A stretch of 64,000 nt of DNA, taken from Sphingobacterium siyangense (GTDB lineage Bacteria; Bacteroidota; Bacteroidia; Sphingobacteriales; Sphingobacteriaceae). The notes beneath the pieces were generated by a model. The model was not told the origin of the DNA. It saw nothing but the letters and a program-made list of their open reading frames with translations, and made no database searches. Below, piece by piece: positions 49,795 to 58,656 of this stretch (positions are counted from its first letter, which is position 1; every line of letters starts with the position of its first letter). Where the stretch lies: assembly GCF_007830445.1 (NCBI RefSeq), contig NZ_VLKR01000006.1, positions 124,001 through 188,000 on the forward strand, read 5' to 3'. The position numbers were made by a program, and so were the translations under genes.

Positions 49795-50805
49795 TTATTT
49801 CAGGCTAGATTTTTGAAAAATAAGCTGGGAATCAAGGTAAACCGAATTAGCAAACTTAGTATTTTCGGGGTCTTCCATCTTATCCAATAGGTATTTTGTT
49901 ACTAATTGCCCCATTTCATAGGCTGGTTGTTTCACTACGCTCAGCGCCGGGTCAATCAGATCGGCAATATCCAAACAAGAAAAACAAATGATTTTAAGAT
50001 CTTCCGGAATACGAATTTCGAGCTGTTTGGCCACCCGTATACTCGAAATAGCAAGACGTTCTACCGAGGCAAATATGGCATCGGGTTTCTCCTGTTCGAT
50101 CAGGTCGGCAATATCTTTCATATTCTGATCGGCATCATTCACCGTATCCAAAATAAGCTCCGGTCTAATCGGGATCCCCACTTCCTGCAAGGCCTTTTCG
50201 TAACCATCTTTACGCACCTTTCCGATGGAAACATTCGGATTGATTGCAAGATAAGCGATCCGCTTACAGGCATTATCGATCAGGTGTTTGGTTGCCAGGT
50301 AAGCCGAATCGAAGTCATTACCCGTAATATACCCCCCCTTCCAATCGTCGTATGCACGGTCAAAAAACATGACCGGAATACCGCGCTCTGCCAAAAGTTG
50401 TAAATGCGAATGGTCTTTACCCTCACCCGAAGCCGAAATGATAACGCCATCCACTCGTCCATTGGCCAGTGAACGTACGATTGAGGCTTCATTTTGCACC
50501 TGATGATCCGTCACATAAATTAAGGTATGATAACCCTTGGAGCGCGCCACAGCCTCAATTCCTTTGATGGCTTGCGAGAAAAACTTATTGCCAAATTCGG
50601 GAATAATAATCGCAATGGTCAGACTTTTATTTGCCTTTAGACTACTCGCATAAACATTTGGCGAAAAACCGATTTCTTCGGCCATAGCCAAAATCCGAGC
50701 TTTTGTCGCTGGATTAATGTCCACGTTATCCCGAAATGCACGGGAAACGGTCGATTTTGACAAGCCGAGTTTTTTGGCCAGATCTACTATTGTTAATTGC
50801 GACAT
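49795..50805 (-). CDS. LacI-family transcriptional regulator of the maltodextrin locus
   Basis: From the ATG at 50805 (MSQLTIVDLAKKLGLSKSTV) the protein has 336 residues; an in-frame extension to 50880 would add an unlikely 25 residues. The helix-turn-helix (VDLAKKLGLSKSTVSRAFRD) and hinge helix (IGFSPNVYASSLKANKS) are complete. The effector domain is a periplasmic-binding fold (LTIAIIIPEFGNKFFSQAIKGIEAVARS). Family knowledge: binds palindromic operators and responds to sugar. The two palindromes between this gene and the amylase are its likely targets. It reads in the same direction as the operon but probably from its own promoter. Confidence 0.9.
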   Translation of the reverse strand: MSQLTIVDLAKKLGLSKSTVSRAFRDNVDINPATKARILAMAEEIGFSPNVYASSLKANKSLTIAIIIPEFGNKFFSQAIKGIEAVARSKGYHTLIYVTDHQVQNEASIVRSLANGRVDGVIISASGEGKDHSHLQLLAERGIPVMFFDRAYDDWKGGYITGNDFDSAYLATKHLIDNACKRIAYLAINPNVSIGKVRKDGYEKALQEVGIPIRPELILDTVNDADQNMKDIADLIEQEKPDAIFASVERLAISSIRVAKQLEIRIPEDLKIICFSCLDIADLIDPALSVVKQPAYEMGQLVTKYLLDKMEDPENTKFANSVYLDSQLIFQKSSLK

Positions 50806-50943
50806 ATCTAGATTCCCTTTGCTGTTCGAATGTAATAATTGTTGGATACAAATAAAGCAATTATCTGTCCAGAATAGCAAATTTTCTTTTCAAGTTCTTC
50901 TCGACTCATACCATATTCGACCGTATCCAAGAGCTTTGCTTTT

Positions 50944-51339
50944 TTAGTTATCATGGTCATAAAATTCAATCAACTCAAAAATCTCCGGAATCTCTAAACT
51001 ACGTGTCATTCCGGTAATATTTATTTTATATTTGTCGATATAATGCTGTGCGATCTGGGTTTTGGGTCGTAAGGAGTCGTCTATTTTAGCTGCCCCTACA
51101 TTTTCTACTGATGCGATTAATAACCTCACATGGATTCGCATCTCCTTTGAAATTCTTTCAAATGAAATCAAGCCCAATATATCGTCTTTCCCTTTAATCG
51201 TCAATTTGAATATTTCAAAAGTAGCTTCTTCATCCCAATTGAAGAAATACCTACCTGCGGGTAAGTTTTTGAAATCACTTGTCACAACAGGAGCAATTTC
51301 GATTAAATAGGACTGATTCGTAGCAACTTCGAATGCCAA
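50944..51339 (-). pseudogene. Degenerate GNAT-like protein with internal deletion
   Basis: A 131-residue frame that starts at TTG 51339; the frame is open to about 51360 but has no ATG. The N-terminal two thirds (SYLIEIAPVVTSDFKNLPAGRYFFNW, ILGLISFERISKEMRIHVRLLIASVENVG) and the end (LRPKTQIAQHYIDKY...EIFELIEFYDHD) resemble a family of small GNAT-like proteins in these bacteria. Between VENVG and LRPKTQ the usual acetyl-CoA segment seems missing, about 25-30 residues. With no ATG and a deletion in the core, it is probably a remnant. The family comparison is from memory and needs a search. Confidence 0.4.
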
Positions 51340-51397
51340 TTTCGGCCTGTCAAAAAATTAGTTTTACTTGATACCTTTTTCGGGCTTAGTTATAACT

Positions 51398-51463
51398 TTG
51401 TTCGATGCTTGTTCGGTGCTTCTTCGGTACTTGCTCGGTGCTTGTTCGGTACTTCTTCGGTTG
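51398..51463. repeat. Six tandem 11-bp repeats
   Basis: Six consecutive units of 11 bases, consensus TTSTTCGGTRC: TTGTTCGATGC, TTGTTCGGTGC, TTCTTCGGTAC, TTGCTCGGTGC, TTGTTCGGTAC, TTCTTCGGTTG. The region 51340-51704 between the degenerate GNAT gene and the oxidoreductase holds no gene. Units 2 and 5 and units 3 and 6 alternate in a 33-base super-pattern, suggesting duplication of a three-unit block. Confidence 0.85.
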
Positions 51464-51650
51464 TTAGCGAATAAATACCGACTAAACTCCGAGTAAGATC
51501 CGTTTATAAAACGAGTAAATAGCGAAGGTGACCATAAGAAAATAGGAGTTCAAACTTGTCAAGTAGGCAATTCGATTTATATCACTAGTTATTGTCGAAA
51601 ATAAGATTCTTCGGCACTAAATTGTTGTGGATTTATTGATCAATAAACAT

Positions 51651-51683
51651 ACAGACCTGACAAAAAAATCTTGTCAGGTCTGT
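51651..51683 (-). terminator. Terminator of the GH29/GH88 operon
   Basis: ACAGACCTGACAA (51651-51663) pairs perfectly with TTGTCAGGTCTGT (51671-51683), loop AAAAATC. It lies 21 bases after the oxidoreductase stop, and ends the minus-strand operon that begins with the SusC gene at the right edge. Confidence 0.8.
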
Positions 51684-51704
51684 ATCGAAAACTTGTCTTA
51701 AAGA

Positions 51705-52988
51705 CTAGAACTTTCTAAAATCCCATTCCCCGCGATAAGGGCGACTGCGCATGAGATTAGCATAGTCATTGTCGAACTGTTCTTTTTGTGGATTCCATTT
51801 TAAATCCTTTTGAAGTTCATACGCAATATTGATGGCATTGCACACTGAGCTCGTCCGGTGACCTATTTCAACATCACAGATAGGCTTACTTCTTTTTTTG
51901 ATCGCATCAACCCAGTCCTGATAGTGATTATCACTATAATACAAACGACGATCAGAAGAAGTCAGTTTAAGATTCGCCAGATTTTCTGGATTCGAGCGGA
52001 TAAATTCGCGGCTTACTTCAATCTTACCTTTTTCACCAATAAATTGGATCGCATTATGTACTCCCCACTGCACATGGTTTACCCGAACGCCATTAGCATA
52101 GCTAAACGAGAGCCCGCTATTGCTGTTGGCCTCCTTGGGTGGATTAAACTGAACAGGGCCCGATTCATCCATGCCCAAGGCCCATTGTACGATGTCAAAC
52201 ATATGTGCACCCCAATCGGTGATGTAACCGCCACCAAAATCACGGTAACCGCGCCACCAGGCCCATTTATCATCTTCCAAAGGTGGGCTTAATATCGGAT
52301 TATAACCCCGATATGGTGAAGGTCCTACCCACATATCCCAATCGAGATAATCGGGGGCTGGCATAGAGGGAAGGTCACATTGTTTGACCGGTTCGCCCAC
52401 AGAAACATTGATTTCCTTGATTTTGCCGATATAGCCATTGAGAACCAGTTCTGCTGCCTGTCTAAAATTATAGGAAGAACGCTGCATGCTGCCCGTCTGA
52501 AATACACGTTTATATTTTCGGGTTGCATCGACCATGGCACGACCTTCGGCAATGGTCAATGCAAGGGGTTTCTCACAATAAATATCTTTGCCAGCTTTAG
52601 CGGCATCAACTGCAATCTGCGCATGCCAATGATCGGGTGTAGCAATGACAACAGCATCAATATCTTTCCGATCCAATAGTTCCCGATAATGATGATAGGC
52701 CTTGATCTCGGTCTGTGCTTTTGACAATTCCGTTTGTTTTTTCGTTGTCGCAGCAATAAATGCGGCCAACTTATTACGGTCTACATCGCAGGCAGCCAGA
52801 CTTGCGATTTCCTTGCAGCGATTGAGGCCATTCATCAAGGTATAGGATTGTTTTCCGACACCAATAAACCCAAGATTGATTCGATCACTTGGGGCAAGAA
52901 ATCCATTGCCTCCCAACACAACGCGCGGAACAATTGTAAAAGCCAAAGTGGACACAATTCCCTTGGCTATAAATTCTCTTCTTTTCAT
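51705..52988 (-). CDS. Gfo/Idh/MocA-family protein with Tat signal
   Basis: A 427-residue protein. The N-terminus KRREFIAKGIVSTLAFTIV is a twin-arginine signal, so the folded protein is exported, probably with NAD(P) bound. The Rossmann part has INLGFIGVGKQ and the catalytic YCEKPLALT with DHWHAQIAVDAAKAGK. The second half (WDMWVGPSPYRGYNP, GGGYITDWGAHMFDIVQWALG) is typical of the exported members that include GH109-type glycosidases. Activity could be sugar oxidation or redox-type glycosidase; the sequence does not decide. It is the last gene of the operon, 108 bases after the GH29 fucosidase. Confidence 0.82.
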   Translation of the reverse strand: MKRREFIAKGIVSTLAFTIVPRVVLGGNGFLAPSDRINLGFIGVGKQSYTLMNGLNRCKEIASLAACDVDRNKLAAFIAATTKKQTELSKAQTEIKAYHHYRELLDRKDIDAVVIATPDHWHAQIAVDAAKAGKDIYCEKPLALTIAEGRAMVDATRKYKRVFQTGSMQRSSYNFRQAAELVLNGYIGKIKEINVSVGEPVKQCDLPSMPAPDYLDWDMWVGPSPYRGYNPILSPPLEDDKWAWWRGYRDFGGGYITDWGAHMFDIVQWALGMDESGPVQFNPPKEANSNSGLSFSYANGVRVNHVQWGVHNAIQFIGEKGKIEVSREFIRSNPENLANLKLTSSDRRLYYSDNHYQDWVDAIKKRSKPICDVEIGHRTSSVCNAINIAYELQKDLKWNPQKEQFDNDYANLMRSRPYRGEWDFRKF

Positions 52989-53096
52989 TCTTTATGGATA
53001 GTTTATTTTTCTGCTTGCCTTATACGTATTTATCCGTTTCTTGGCGGCAAAATGGTTTATGTATGGATGATTTGTTCAGGTTTTCTTAAAGATAGT

Positions 53097-54938
53097 TTAT
53101 TCTTGTATAGGAACCAAAGTAATCGAAGCAATCTCTGGCAAAGTATCGCCTTCGATGGCTGTAGCCTGCAAAATCACCTTGGTACTGGGCTCACCAATTA
53201 CTTGCTGGGATACCTCAATGATCCCCATAGCCACTTCCTTAAATTTAGCTTCTTTTTCAGCTACGAATGTCCACTGGATCTGCTGCCCGAGTATCGAGAG
53301 TACAATTTTTCCGTGCTGCTTGCTATTCGCCAGATAATTGACGAGCACACGATACTTCCCTGGTTTTTGAATTTTGATATCCCAAAAAACTTTATCCGCA
53401 AGGTCTTTCCATTGACCAATGGCGTTCGGGCGGTTTGGATCATGGGTATGTGCACCAATAATTTTTAATCCCTTTCCTTCCTGTAATTTTGCATTATTTG
53501 CGTTCATCACGATACGTCCATCTGCCTGTGTTTGGGTCAGGCTTTCCTCAACAATTGGCTTTCCCTGGATTTCGACCACAATAACCTTCGGTCCTTTCTT
53601 ATTGTCGAAGATATCGACAGGAATTGCTGGTCTTCCGTTTTCTAAAGTGGATTTTAAGTTCATTTTAGGTGAAGCTAGGGCGTAGACAGCCGTCACTTTA
53701 TTTTTGATGGGCAGATTTATTTTTCCATCGGCCGGACGATCAAAAACATGCAGATACAGCTTCCCATTTTTTTGGGTACAATACCCCCAATCCAAGGCTT
53801 GGAAAGGACTCGCGGTGGTACCGTAAATAGATTCGCCATTGACCTTCATCCATTCCCCGATTTGCTCCATAATCCGCACCGCAGGTTCAGGAATGGCTCC
53901 GTCACCATCGGGTCCGACATTTAACAGGAAATTTCCCCCTTTACTCACCGTTTCCACAAATAATTGCATGATCTTGGGAAAGCTTTTCCAATTTTGGTCA
54001 TGGGCGCTATACCCATAACTTTCATTCATGGTATGGCTTACCTCCCAGTACATACCCGGCAAACCTGTTGGTGGAATATATTTTTCGGGAGTTCCGATAT
54101 CACCGTTCTTATTTTCGAGTCCGTTCCAAAATCGATTATTGATAATAATATTAGGCTGCCATTTGATCAGGTCTGTCAAAATATGCTTTGTCCCCCAGGC
54201 TTCCCCCTCATGCTGTTTACTGCTGAAATCGGGCCACAGCACGTCCAGCCGTCCATAGTTTTGTGCAAGTTCCTTGATTTGCCCATAGAGATAGGCTTTG
54301 TAACGTTCATGATCTGGCTGATGCTTATTCACATTCGGGTTCAGCTGAAAAGCTTCATAAGAATCGGGATGCTGCCAATCCAAGAGCGAATAATAAGCTC
54401 CTACTTTCATTCCCTCCTGACGGAAAGCATCCATAATTTCGCGGTAAAGATCTCTTCCTTTCGGCGATAAATTTGCCGTACCCGTAACATCATTTTTCAA
54501 AGCATAAGGTTGCTGGCTATTGAACAGGCTAAAGCCTTCGTGGTGTCGGGAGGTCAGTACCATATACTTCATTCCCGTTTTTTTCGCAAGGCGTGCCCAG
54601 GACTTTGGGTCAAAAGAACCTAAAGTAAATTTTGGTTTCAGTACTTCGGCATACTGCTTACTGGGAATTTTCCCCCAGGTTTGTATCCATTCGGCATAAT
54701 GTTGTGGATATTGTTTCCCTTCAAAAGAACCACCTGCAGCACTGTACAATCCCCAATGGATAAACAGTCCAAAACGGGCCTCTTTAAACCATTCCATACG
54801 TTTATCTTGCGTCTCCTGCCAACCTGCAACACCTTCATACGGTGGCGATTTGGTCTGTGAAATAGCAACATCGGTCATACACAGCAACATTCCCACAGCT
54901 GCTGCACACTTCCATTTAAAAAAATTGATTTTCATCAT
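53097..54938 (-). CDS. Alpha-L-fucosidase, GH29
   Basis: A 613-residue exported enzyme; signal peptide ends near AISQ (residue 28). The GH29 barrel shows RFGLFIHWGLYSAAGG, YMVLTSRHHEGFSLFNS, and the nucleophile Asp237 in YGRLDVLWPDFSS. A C-terminal beta-sandwich region (~350-460) and a further ~120-residue domain (VFWDIKIQKPGKYRVLVNYLAN...) that looks like a carbohydrate-binding or fucose-binding sandwich follow. It removes terminal alpha-L-fucose in the periplasm. It is downstream of the SGNH esterase by 53 bases and belongs with the GH88-GH29 enzyme. Confidence 0.88.
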   Translation of the reverse strand: MMKINFFKWKCAAAVGMLLCMTDVAISQTKSPPYEGVAGWQETQDKRMEWFKEARFGLFIHWGLYSAAGGSFEGKQYPQHYAEWIQTWGKIPSKQYAEVLKPKFTLGSFDPKSWARLAKKTGMKYMVLTSRHHEGFSLFNSQQPYALKNDVTGTANLSPKGRDLYREIMDAFRQEGMKVGAYYSLLDWQHPDSYEAFQLNPNVNKHQPDHERYKAYLYGQIKELAQNYGRLDVLWPDFSSKQHEGEAWGTKHILTDLIKWQPNIIINNRFWNGLENKNGDIGTPEKYIPPTGLPGMYWEVSHTMNESYGYSAHDQNWKSFPKIMQLFVETVSKGGNFLLNVGPDGDGAIPEPAVRIMEQIGEWMKVNGESIYGTTASPFQALDWGYCTQKNGKLYLHVFDRPADGKINLPIKNKVTAVYALASPKMNLKSTLENGRPAIPVDIFDNKKGPKVIVVEIQGKPIVEESLTQTQADGRIVMNANNAKLQEGKGLKIIGAHTHDPNRPNAIGQWKDLADKVFWDIKIQKPGKYRVLVNYLANSKQHGKIVLSILGQQIQWTFVAEKEAKFKEVAMGIIEVSQQVIGEPSTKVILQATAIEGDTLPEIASITLVPIQE

Positions 54939-54991
54939 GATATAGATTTATACATAAAAGTTCATTTATTCGGATTGCAAGCTATCGCCGA

Positions 54992-55957
54992 TCAGAAACC
55001 CAACGCTTTAATTTCATCCTGAATAACAGCATATGCTTTGCTTGCATCTTCTACTGGAATTCCCTTGGATAGTCCAGGTCGTTTATGACCTGTATAGGTG
55101 AGCCATGCGTCTTTCATCATCGTCTGCCTTTTCAAAACAAGCGTATATAACTGGCGAAGTTTTGGTTGACTGCGCAAATTGTCATCCCATGCGCTTTCAA
55201 TCGGGAAATCAGGCATCAGGTGCTGTACTATTTCCTTAGCCATTAGCCAATGCCCCAACTCTCCGGGGTGCACCCCATCTGCGGCCAGTTTAAACTGAGC
55301 GTCTTTCTCGATCTTAGCTTCCAAGTAACGACGCATGGGAAAATGCAGGTCTATGATTTCCCAGGACTGCATCTTGGCATAGCCGATAAGCCATTCGGCA
55401 TAACGATCCAATACTTTATTGTAGCCATTGAGCCGAAGCTGCGGATCATCATGCACTGGAGGTGTCATCCATACGATGCGTTTGACGCCCTGATCGACCA
55501 AACGTTTGTGCAAACGGATAATTCCATTTTTATAGGCTTCAAAACGGATAGCATCAAAAGGGAGATAAATGCCGTCATTCATACCGTAACAAACAAAAAC
55601 AACCTCAGGTTTTATTTTATCAAGCACATTGTCCAGTCGATCAAATAGACAGGGGCGTGGAAATTTTCCATCGGCATGATTCGGTTCACTGAGTCCAGAA
55701 ACGGTCTCACTTGGTAAGCCCGAATTAATAAACTGAGGTTTCCTTTTCGGGTGACTGCTCAGGAATAGACTTTCTGTCATAGCGACATATTGCCCCGCGT
55801 AAGTAATGCTATTGCCTAAAAAAAGTACTTTTTGTCCATCGTCCCAGCGAAAATTATCCGTTTTTTTTTGTCCAACCGCTTGCACATACCATATACTAAA
55901 GCAGAGCAATAATGGCAAAAAGCGTATTTTTTTTGTTTTTAATAATAGATTCAACAT
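54992..55957 (-). CDS. SGNH/GDSL-family esterase
   Basis: A 321-residue exported protein (signal peptide ~1-30). SGNH blocks: FLGNSITYAGQYV (block I, with Asn in place of the usual Asp before Ser), VCYGMNDGIY (block III, GxND-type) and the catalytic pair in DGVHPGELGH (block V). These enzymes usually deacetylate polysaccharide; rhamnogalacturonan acetylesterases are one example. Next to two GH29 modules and a GH88 module, it probably strips acetyl groups before the glycosidases act. It starts 29 bases after the fusion enzyme stop. Confidence 0.85.
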   Translation of the reverse strand: MLNLLLKTKKIRFLPLLLCFSIWYVQAVGQKKTDNFRWDDGQKVLFLGNSITYAGQYVAMTESLFLSSHPKRKPQFINSGLPSETVSGLSEPNHADGKFPRPCLFDRLDNVLDKIKPEVVFVCYGMNDGIYLPFDAIRFEAYKNGIIRLHKRLVDQGVKRIVWMTPPVHDDPQLRLNGYNKVLDRYAEWLIGYAKMQSWEIIDLHFPMRRYLEAKIEKDAQFKLAADGVHPGELGHWLMAKEIVQHLMPDFPIESAWDDNLRSQPKLRQLYTLVLKRQTMMKDAWLTYTGHKRPGLSKGIPVEDASKAYAVIQDEIKALGF

Positions 55958-55986
55958 CGTTATAATTGATAAAGCTAATAGCGGGA

Positions 55987-58641
55987 TTAGCTTAGTTTTA
56001 TTTTTAGCGCATAGCCCAAGCTGCTGTTTTGTATCTTCTTGGGTAATTTCAATTGCAATCCATGGTTATCCTGCTGGAAATCGATCCGACCAAACCCTAG
56101 AATTTCCACTGATTTCACTTTAGCCATATTTTGGTTCAGGGACTGTACGTTGACGATTCCATCTTTGGGTACTACAAGAGCCATCGCATATACAAAATCA
56201 TTCTTCTGTGTAAACCAAAAATCCAAGGCTGTAAAAGATACTTTAAATCCTTCCCTTTCCCGTTGCTCGGTATCTGTTATCCGAACTGTTGTTGGTCCCT
56301 CATGCGAAATGGTCCAAGGCGATGTCCCATAAACCGCTTCGGCATTGCGCCGCAACCATTTCCCTAAGATAGCAAGATTTTTCTTTACCGGTGTGGCTAC
56401 ATTTCCTTGTGCATCTGGACCAATATTAAGCATATAATTTCCTCCTTTACTGACAATTTCAAGGAGCCAATACCTTAATTCATCCACATTTTTCCAATCG
56501 TGGTCATAAGATTTATAGCCCCAGGAATGGTTGAATGTTCCAATGGCTTCCCAAGGTCTGGTAAAACGCTCAGAAGAGTCAGGAATCCGATTATCCCCAG
56601 GAATGGCATAATCGCCCATACCATTGCCAATTCGCTCGGAGACAATAACACGTGGATTACAATCATACACAGTTTTATAGAACCGAAAGCTCTGTTCTGC
56701 AGTCATCAATCCCGGCATATCAAACCAGATATATTTCAACTGTTTAAACCGCGTCAAAATTTCCTTTACCTGAGGAATTGCTTTTTCGTTGAGATACGAA
56801 GCGAAAGAATTTTCGCTGGGATCCCAAAGATTGACACCGAAAGCATCGGTTTTGGCATGAACAAGATCATGCTGTGCCTTTGTTACCGCATATTGCCCGT
56901 CGCTACCATCCCGCCAGTCGATATTCTGTGAATAATAGATACCAAAATCGAGTTTATGCCGAAGACAAGCATCATAAAGTTCCTGAATGATGTCGCGTTT
57001 AAAGGGCGTAGCCTGTTTGCTATTGAATGAACTAACCGTTGAACCATATAGGGCAAATCCGTCGTGATGTTTACTCGTCACAACAAGATACTTCATCCCT
57101 GCACCCTTGGCCATTTTAACAATTTTATCGGCATCAAAAGATTGCGGGGAGAATTGATCCGCCAATTTTGCATAAGTAGACCGAGGAATTTTTGCAACCA
57201 GTTGAATCCATTCAGCAACACTCGGGCTACCCAAATCTTCCATTTTTTGCCCATTCCATATACCTGCCGGAATAGCATACAGCCCCCAATGGATAAATAG
57301 ACCAAATTTCTGCTGCTGAAAATCTTTTAATGCCTTTGCCTTCTGTCTATTCATCTCCCCCCATTCGTTCATCAATTGTGTAAGCTGATGGTTTCGCTTG
57401 TTCCAGCGCATTAATGCTTCTAGATAATAATAATCTGCGTACACTAGCGGGACGTCAATCTCCCCTTTATGCGGAATACTGCCTACACTATGTTTCAGCA
57501 CAAACAAACCGTTTGCTCCAACCGCACTGGAGTACTGCGGTGAACCCAATGAGCGCAAGATCGCTTCGGCGACATCCAAATATTCCTGTTGTTGTCCAGT
57601 TCCCATGTAGTCAACCAGTTCCAGCAATGCCGAAGCAGTAACCGCTGCTGCCGACGCATCCCGTGGAATAGGCTCAAAATCTGCTTTGCGATAATTCCAG
57701 TTTGGGACAAATCCAGCTTGATTTACATCGAAGTCCCATTGTGGCACCTTATCTTGAGGCAGGCGCGGATGCTTTATATAAAACTCAGCCATTTTTAGCG
57801 CAGCCTGTAAAAACTTAGGGTCCTTCGTTTCACGGTACATCACGACAAACCCATACAATCCCCAGGCTTGCCCTCTAGCCCAAGCTGAATTGTCCGAAAA
57901 ACCCTGTGCTGTTTCCCGGCTCAATACAGCACCGGTATTGGGGTCATAGGTAACCACATGATAAGAACTGTAATCTGCGCGATATTGATTTTTCAGCGTC
58001 GTTTCGGCGTGTCGAATAGCGGCATTACGATAAACAGAATCCCCGGATAATTTGGAAGCTAAAAAAAGAAGTTCCAAATTCATCATGTTGTCGATAATGA
58101 CAGGGAATTCATACCTATGTTTACCATCCCAAGAGGAAAAGGTATCCCAAGACTTAATTGCACCAACCTTCGGATTGAAACGTGTCAATAGCGATTTGGC
58201 GCTCTGGATTAAAATTGATTTGAATGTAGTATCACCAGTTAACCGATAGGCATTTCCATAACTACAGTTCATCACGAAACCAATATCATGGTGCTGCGTA
58301 TTATATTGATTTTGGCGTAATGAATTCGTCCATTTTAGTGCAGCGTCCCGCCATTGATCCTTGCCGGTATACTCAAAAACATACCAAAGGCAGCCTGGCC
58401 AAAAACCACCCGTCCAGTCCCGGATATCAGTAAAAGTTGTTTTCCCCTTGGGATCTGCCGATCGTGGATACTTACGCAGATCGCTATGATCTTTATACAA
58501 CAAAGCGTACTGTCGCTGAGCCAAATCAAATCCTTTTTTTACCATATCGCTTGTATCCGCACGTAGAAAAAAAGGATGAAAAAGGCTCAAAAAATAAATA
58601 AAGTATAGGCTATATCTAAAAAAAATCATGTTTAGGTTCAT
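55987..58641 (-). CDS. Bifunctional GH88-GH29 enzyme
   Basis: One 884-residue protein with two glycosidases. Residues ~30-430 are GH88 (unsaturated glucuronyl/rhamnogalacturonyl hydrolase): DIRDWTGGFWPGCLWYVFEYT, Asp119 in HHDIGFVMNCS and Asp184 in VIIDNMMNLELL, equivalents of the two catalytic Asp of the family, and SDNSAWARGQAWGLYGF. Residues ~445-884 are GH29: FGLFIHWGLYAIPAGIW, YLVVTSKHHDGFALYGS and the nucleophile Asp in YIWFDMPG. A signal peptide is present. GH88 removes 4,5-unsaturated uronic acid left by a lyase; GH29 removes fucose. The frame runs through both without a stop or obvious linker repeat. No lyase gene is in the window. Confidence 0.88.
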   Translation of the reverse strand: MNLNMIFFRYSLYFIYFLSLFHPFFLRADTSDMVKKGFDLAQRQYALLYKDHSDLRKYPRSADPKGKTTFTDIRDWTGGFWPGCLWYVFEYTGKDQWRDAALKWTNSLRQNQYNTQHHDIGFVMNCSYGNAYRLTGDTTFKSILIQSAKSLLTRFNPKVGAIKSWDTFSSWDGKHRYEFPVIIDNMMNLELLFLASKLSGDSVYRNAAIRHAETTLKNQYRADYSSYHVVTYDPNTGAVLSRETAQGFSDNSAWARGQAWGLYGFVVMYRETKDPKFLQAALKMAEFYIKHPRLPQDKVPQWDFDVNQAGFVPNWNYRKADFEPIPRDASAAAVTASALLELVDYMGTGQQQEYLDVAEAILRSLGSPQYSSAVGANGLFVLKHSVGSIPHKGEIDVPLVYADYYYLEALMRWNKRNHQLTQLMNEWGEMNRQKAKALKDFQQQKFGLFIHWGLYAIPAGIWNGQKMEDLGSPSVAEWIQLVAKIPRSTYAKLADQFSPQSFDADKIVKMAKGAGMKYLVVTSKHHDGFALYGSTVSSFNSKQATPFKRDIIQELYDACLRHKLDFGIYYSQNIDWRDGSDGQYAVTKAQHDLVHAKTDAFGVNLWDPSENSFASYLNEKAIPQVKEILTRFKQLKYIWFDMPGLMTAEQSFRFYKTVYDCNPRVIVSERIGNGMGDYAIPGDNRIPDSSERFTRPWEAIGTFNHSWGYKSYDHDWKNVDELRYWLLEIVSKGGNYMLNIGPDAQGNVATPVKKNLAILGKWLRRNAEAVYGTSPWTISHEGPTTVRITDTEQREREGFKVSFTALDFWFTQKNDFVYAMALVVPKDGIVNVQSLNQNMAKVKSVEILGFGRIDFQQDNHGLQLKLPKKIQNSSLGYALKIKLS

Positions 58642-58656
58642 TTTATATCCATAAAA

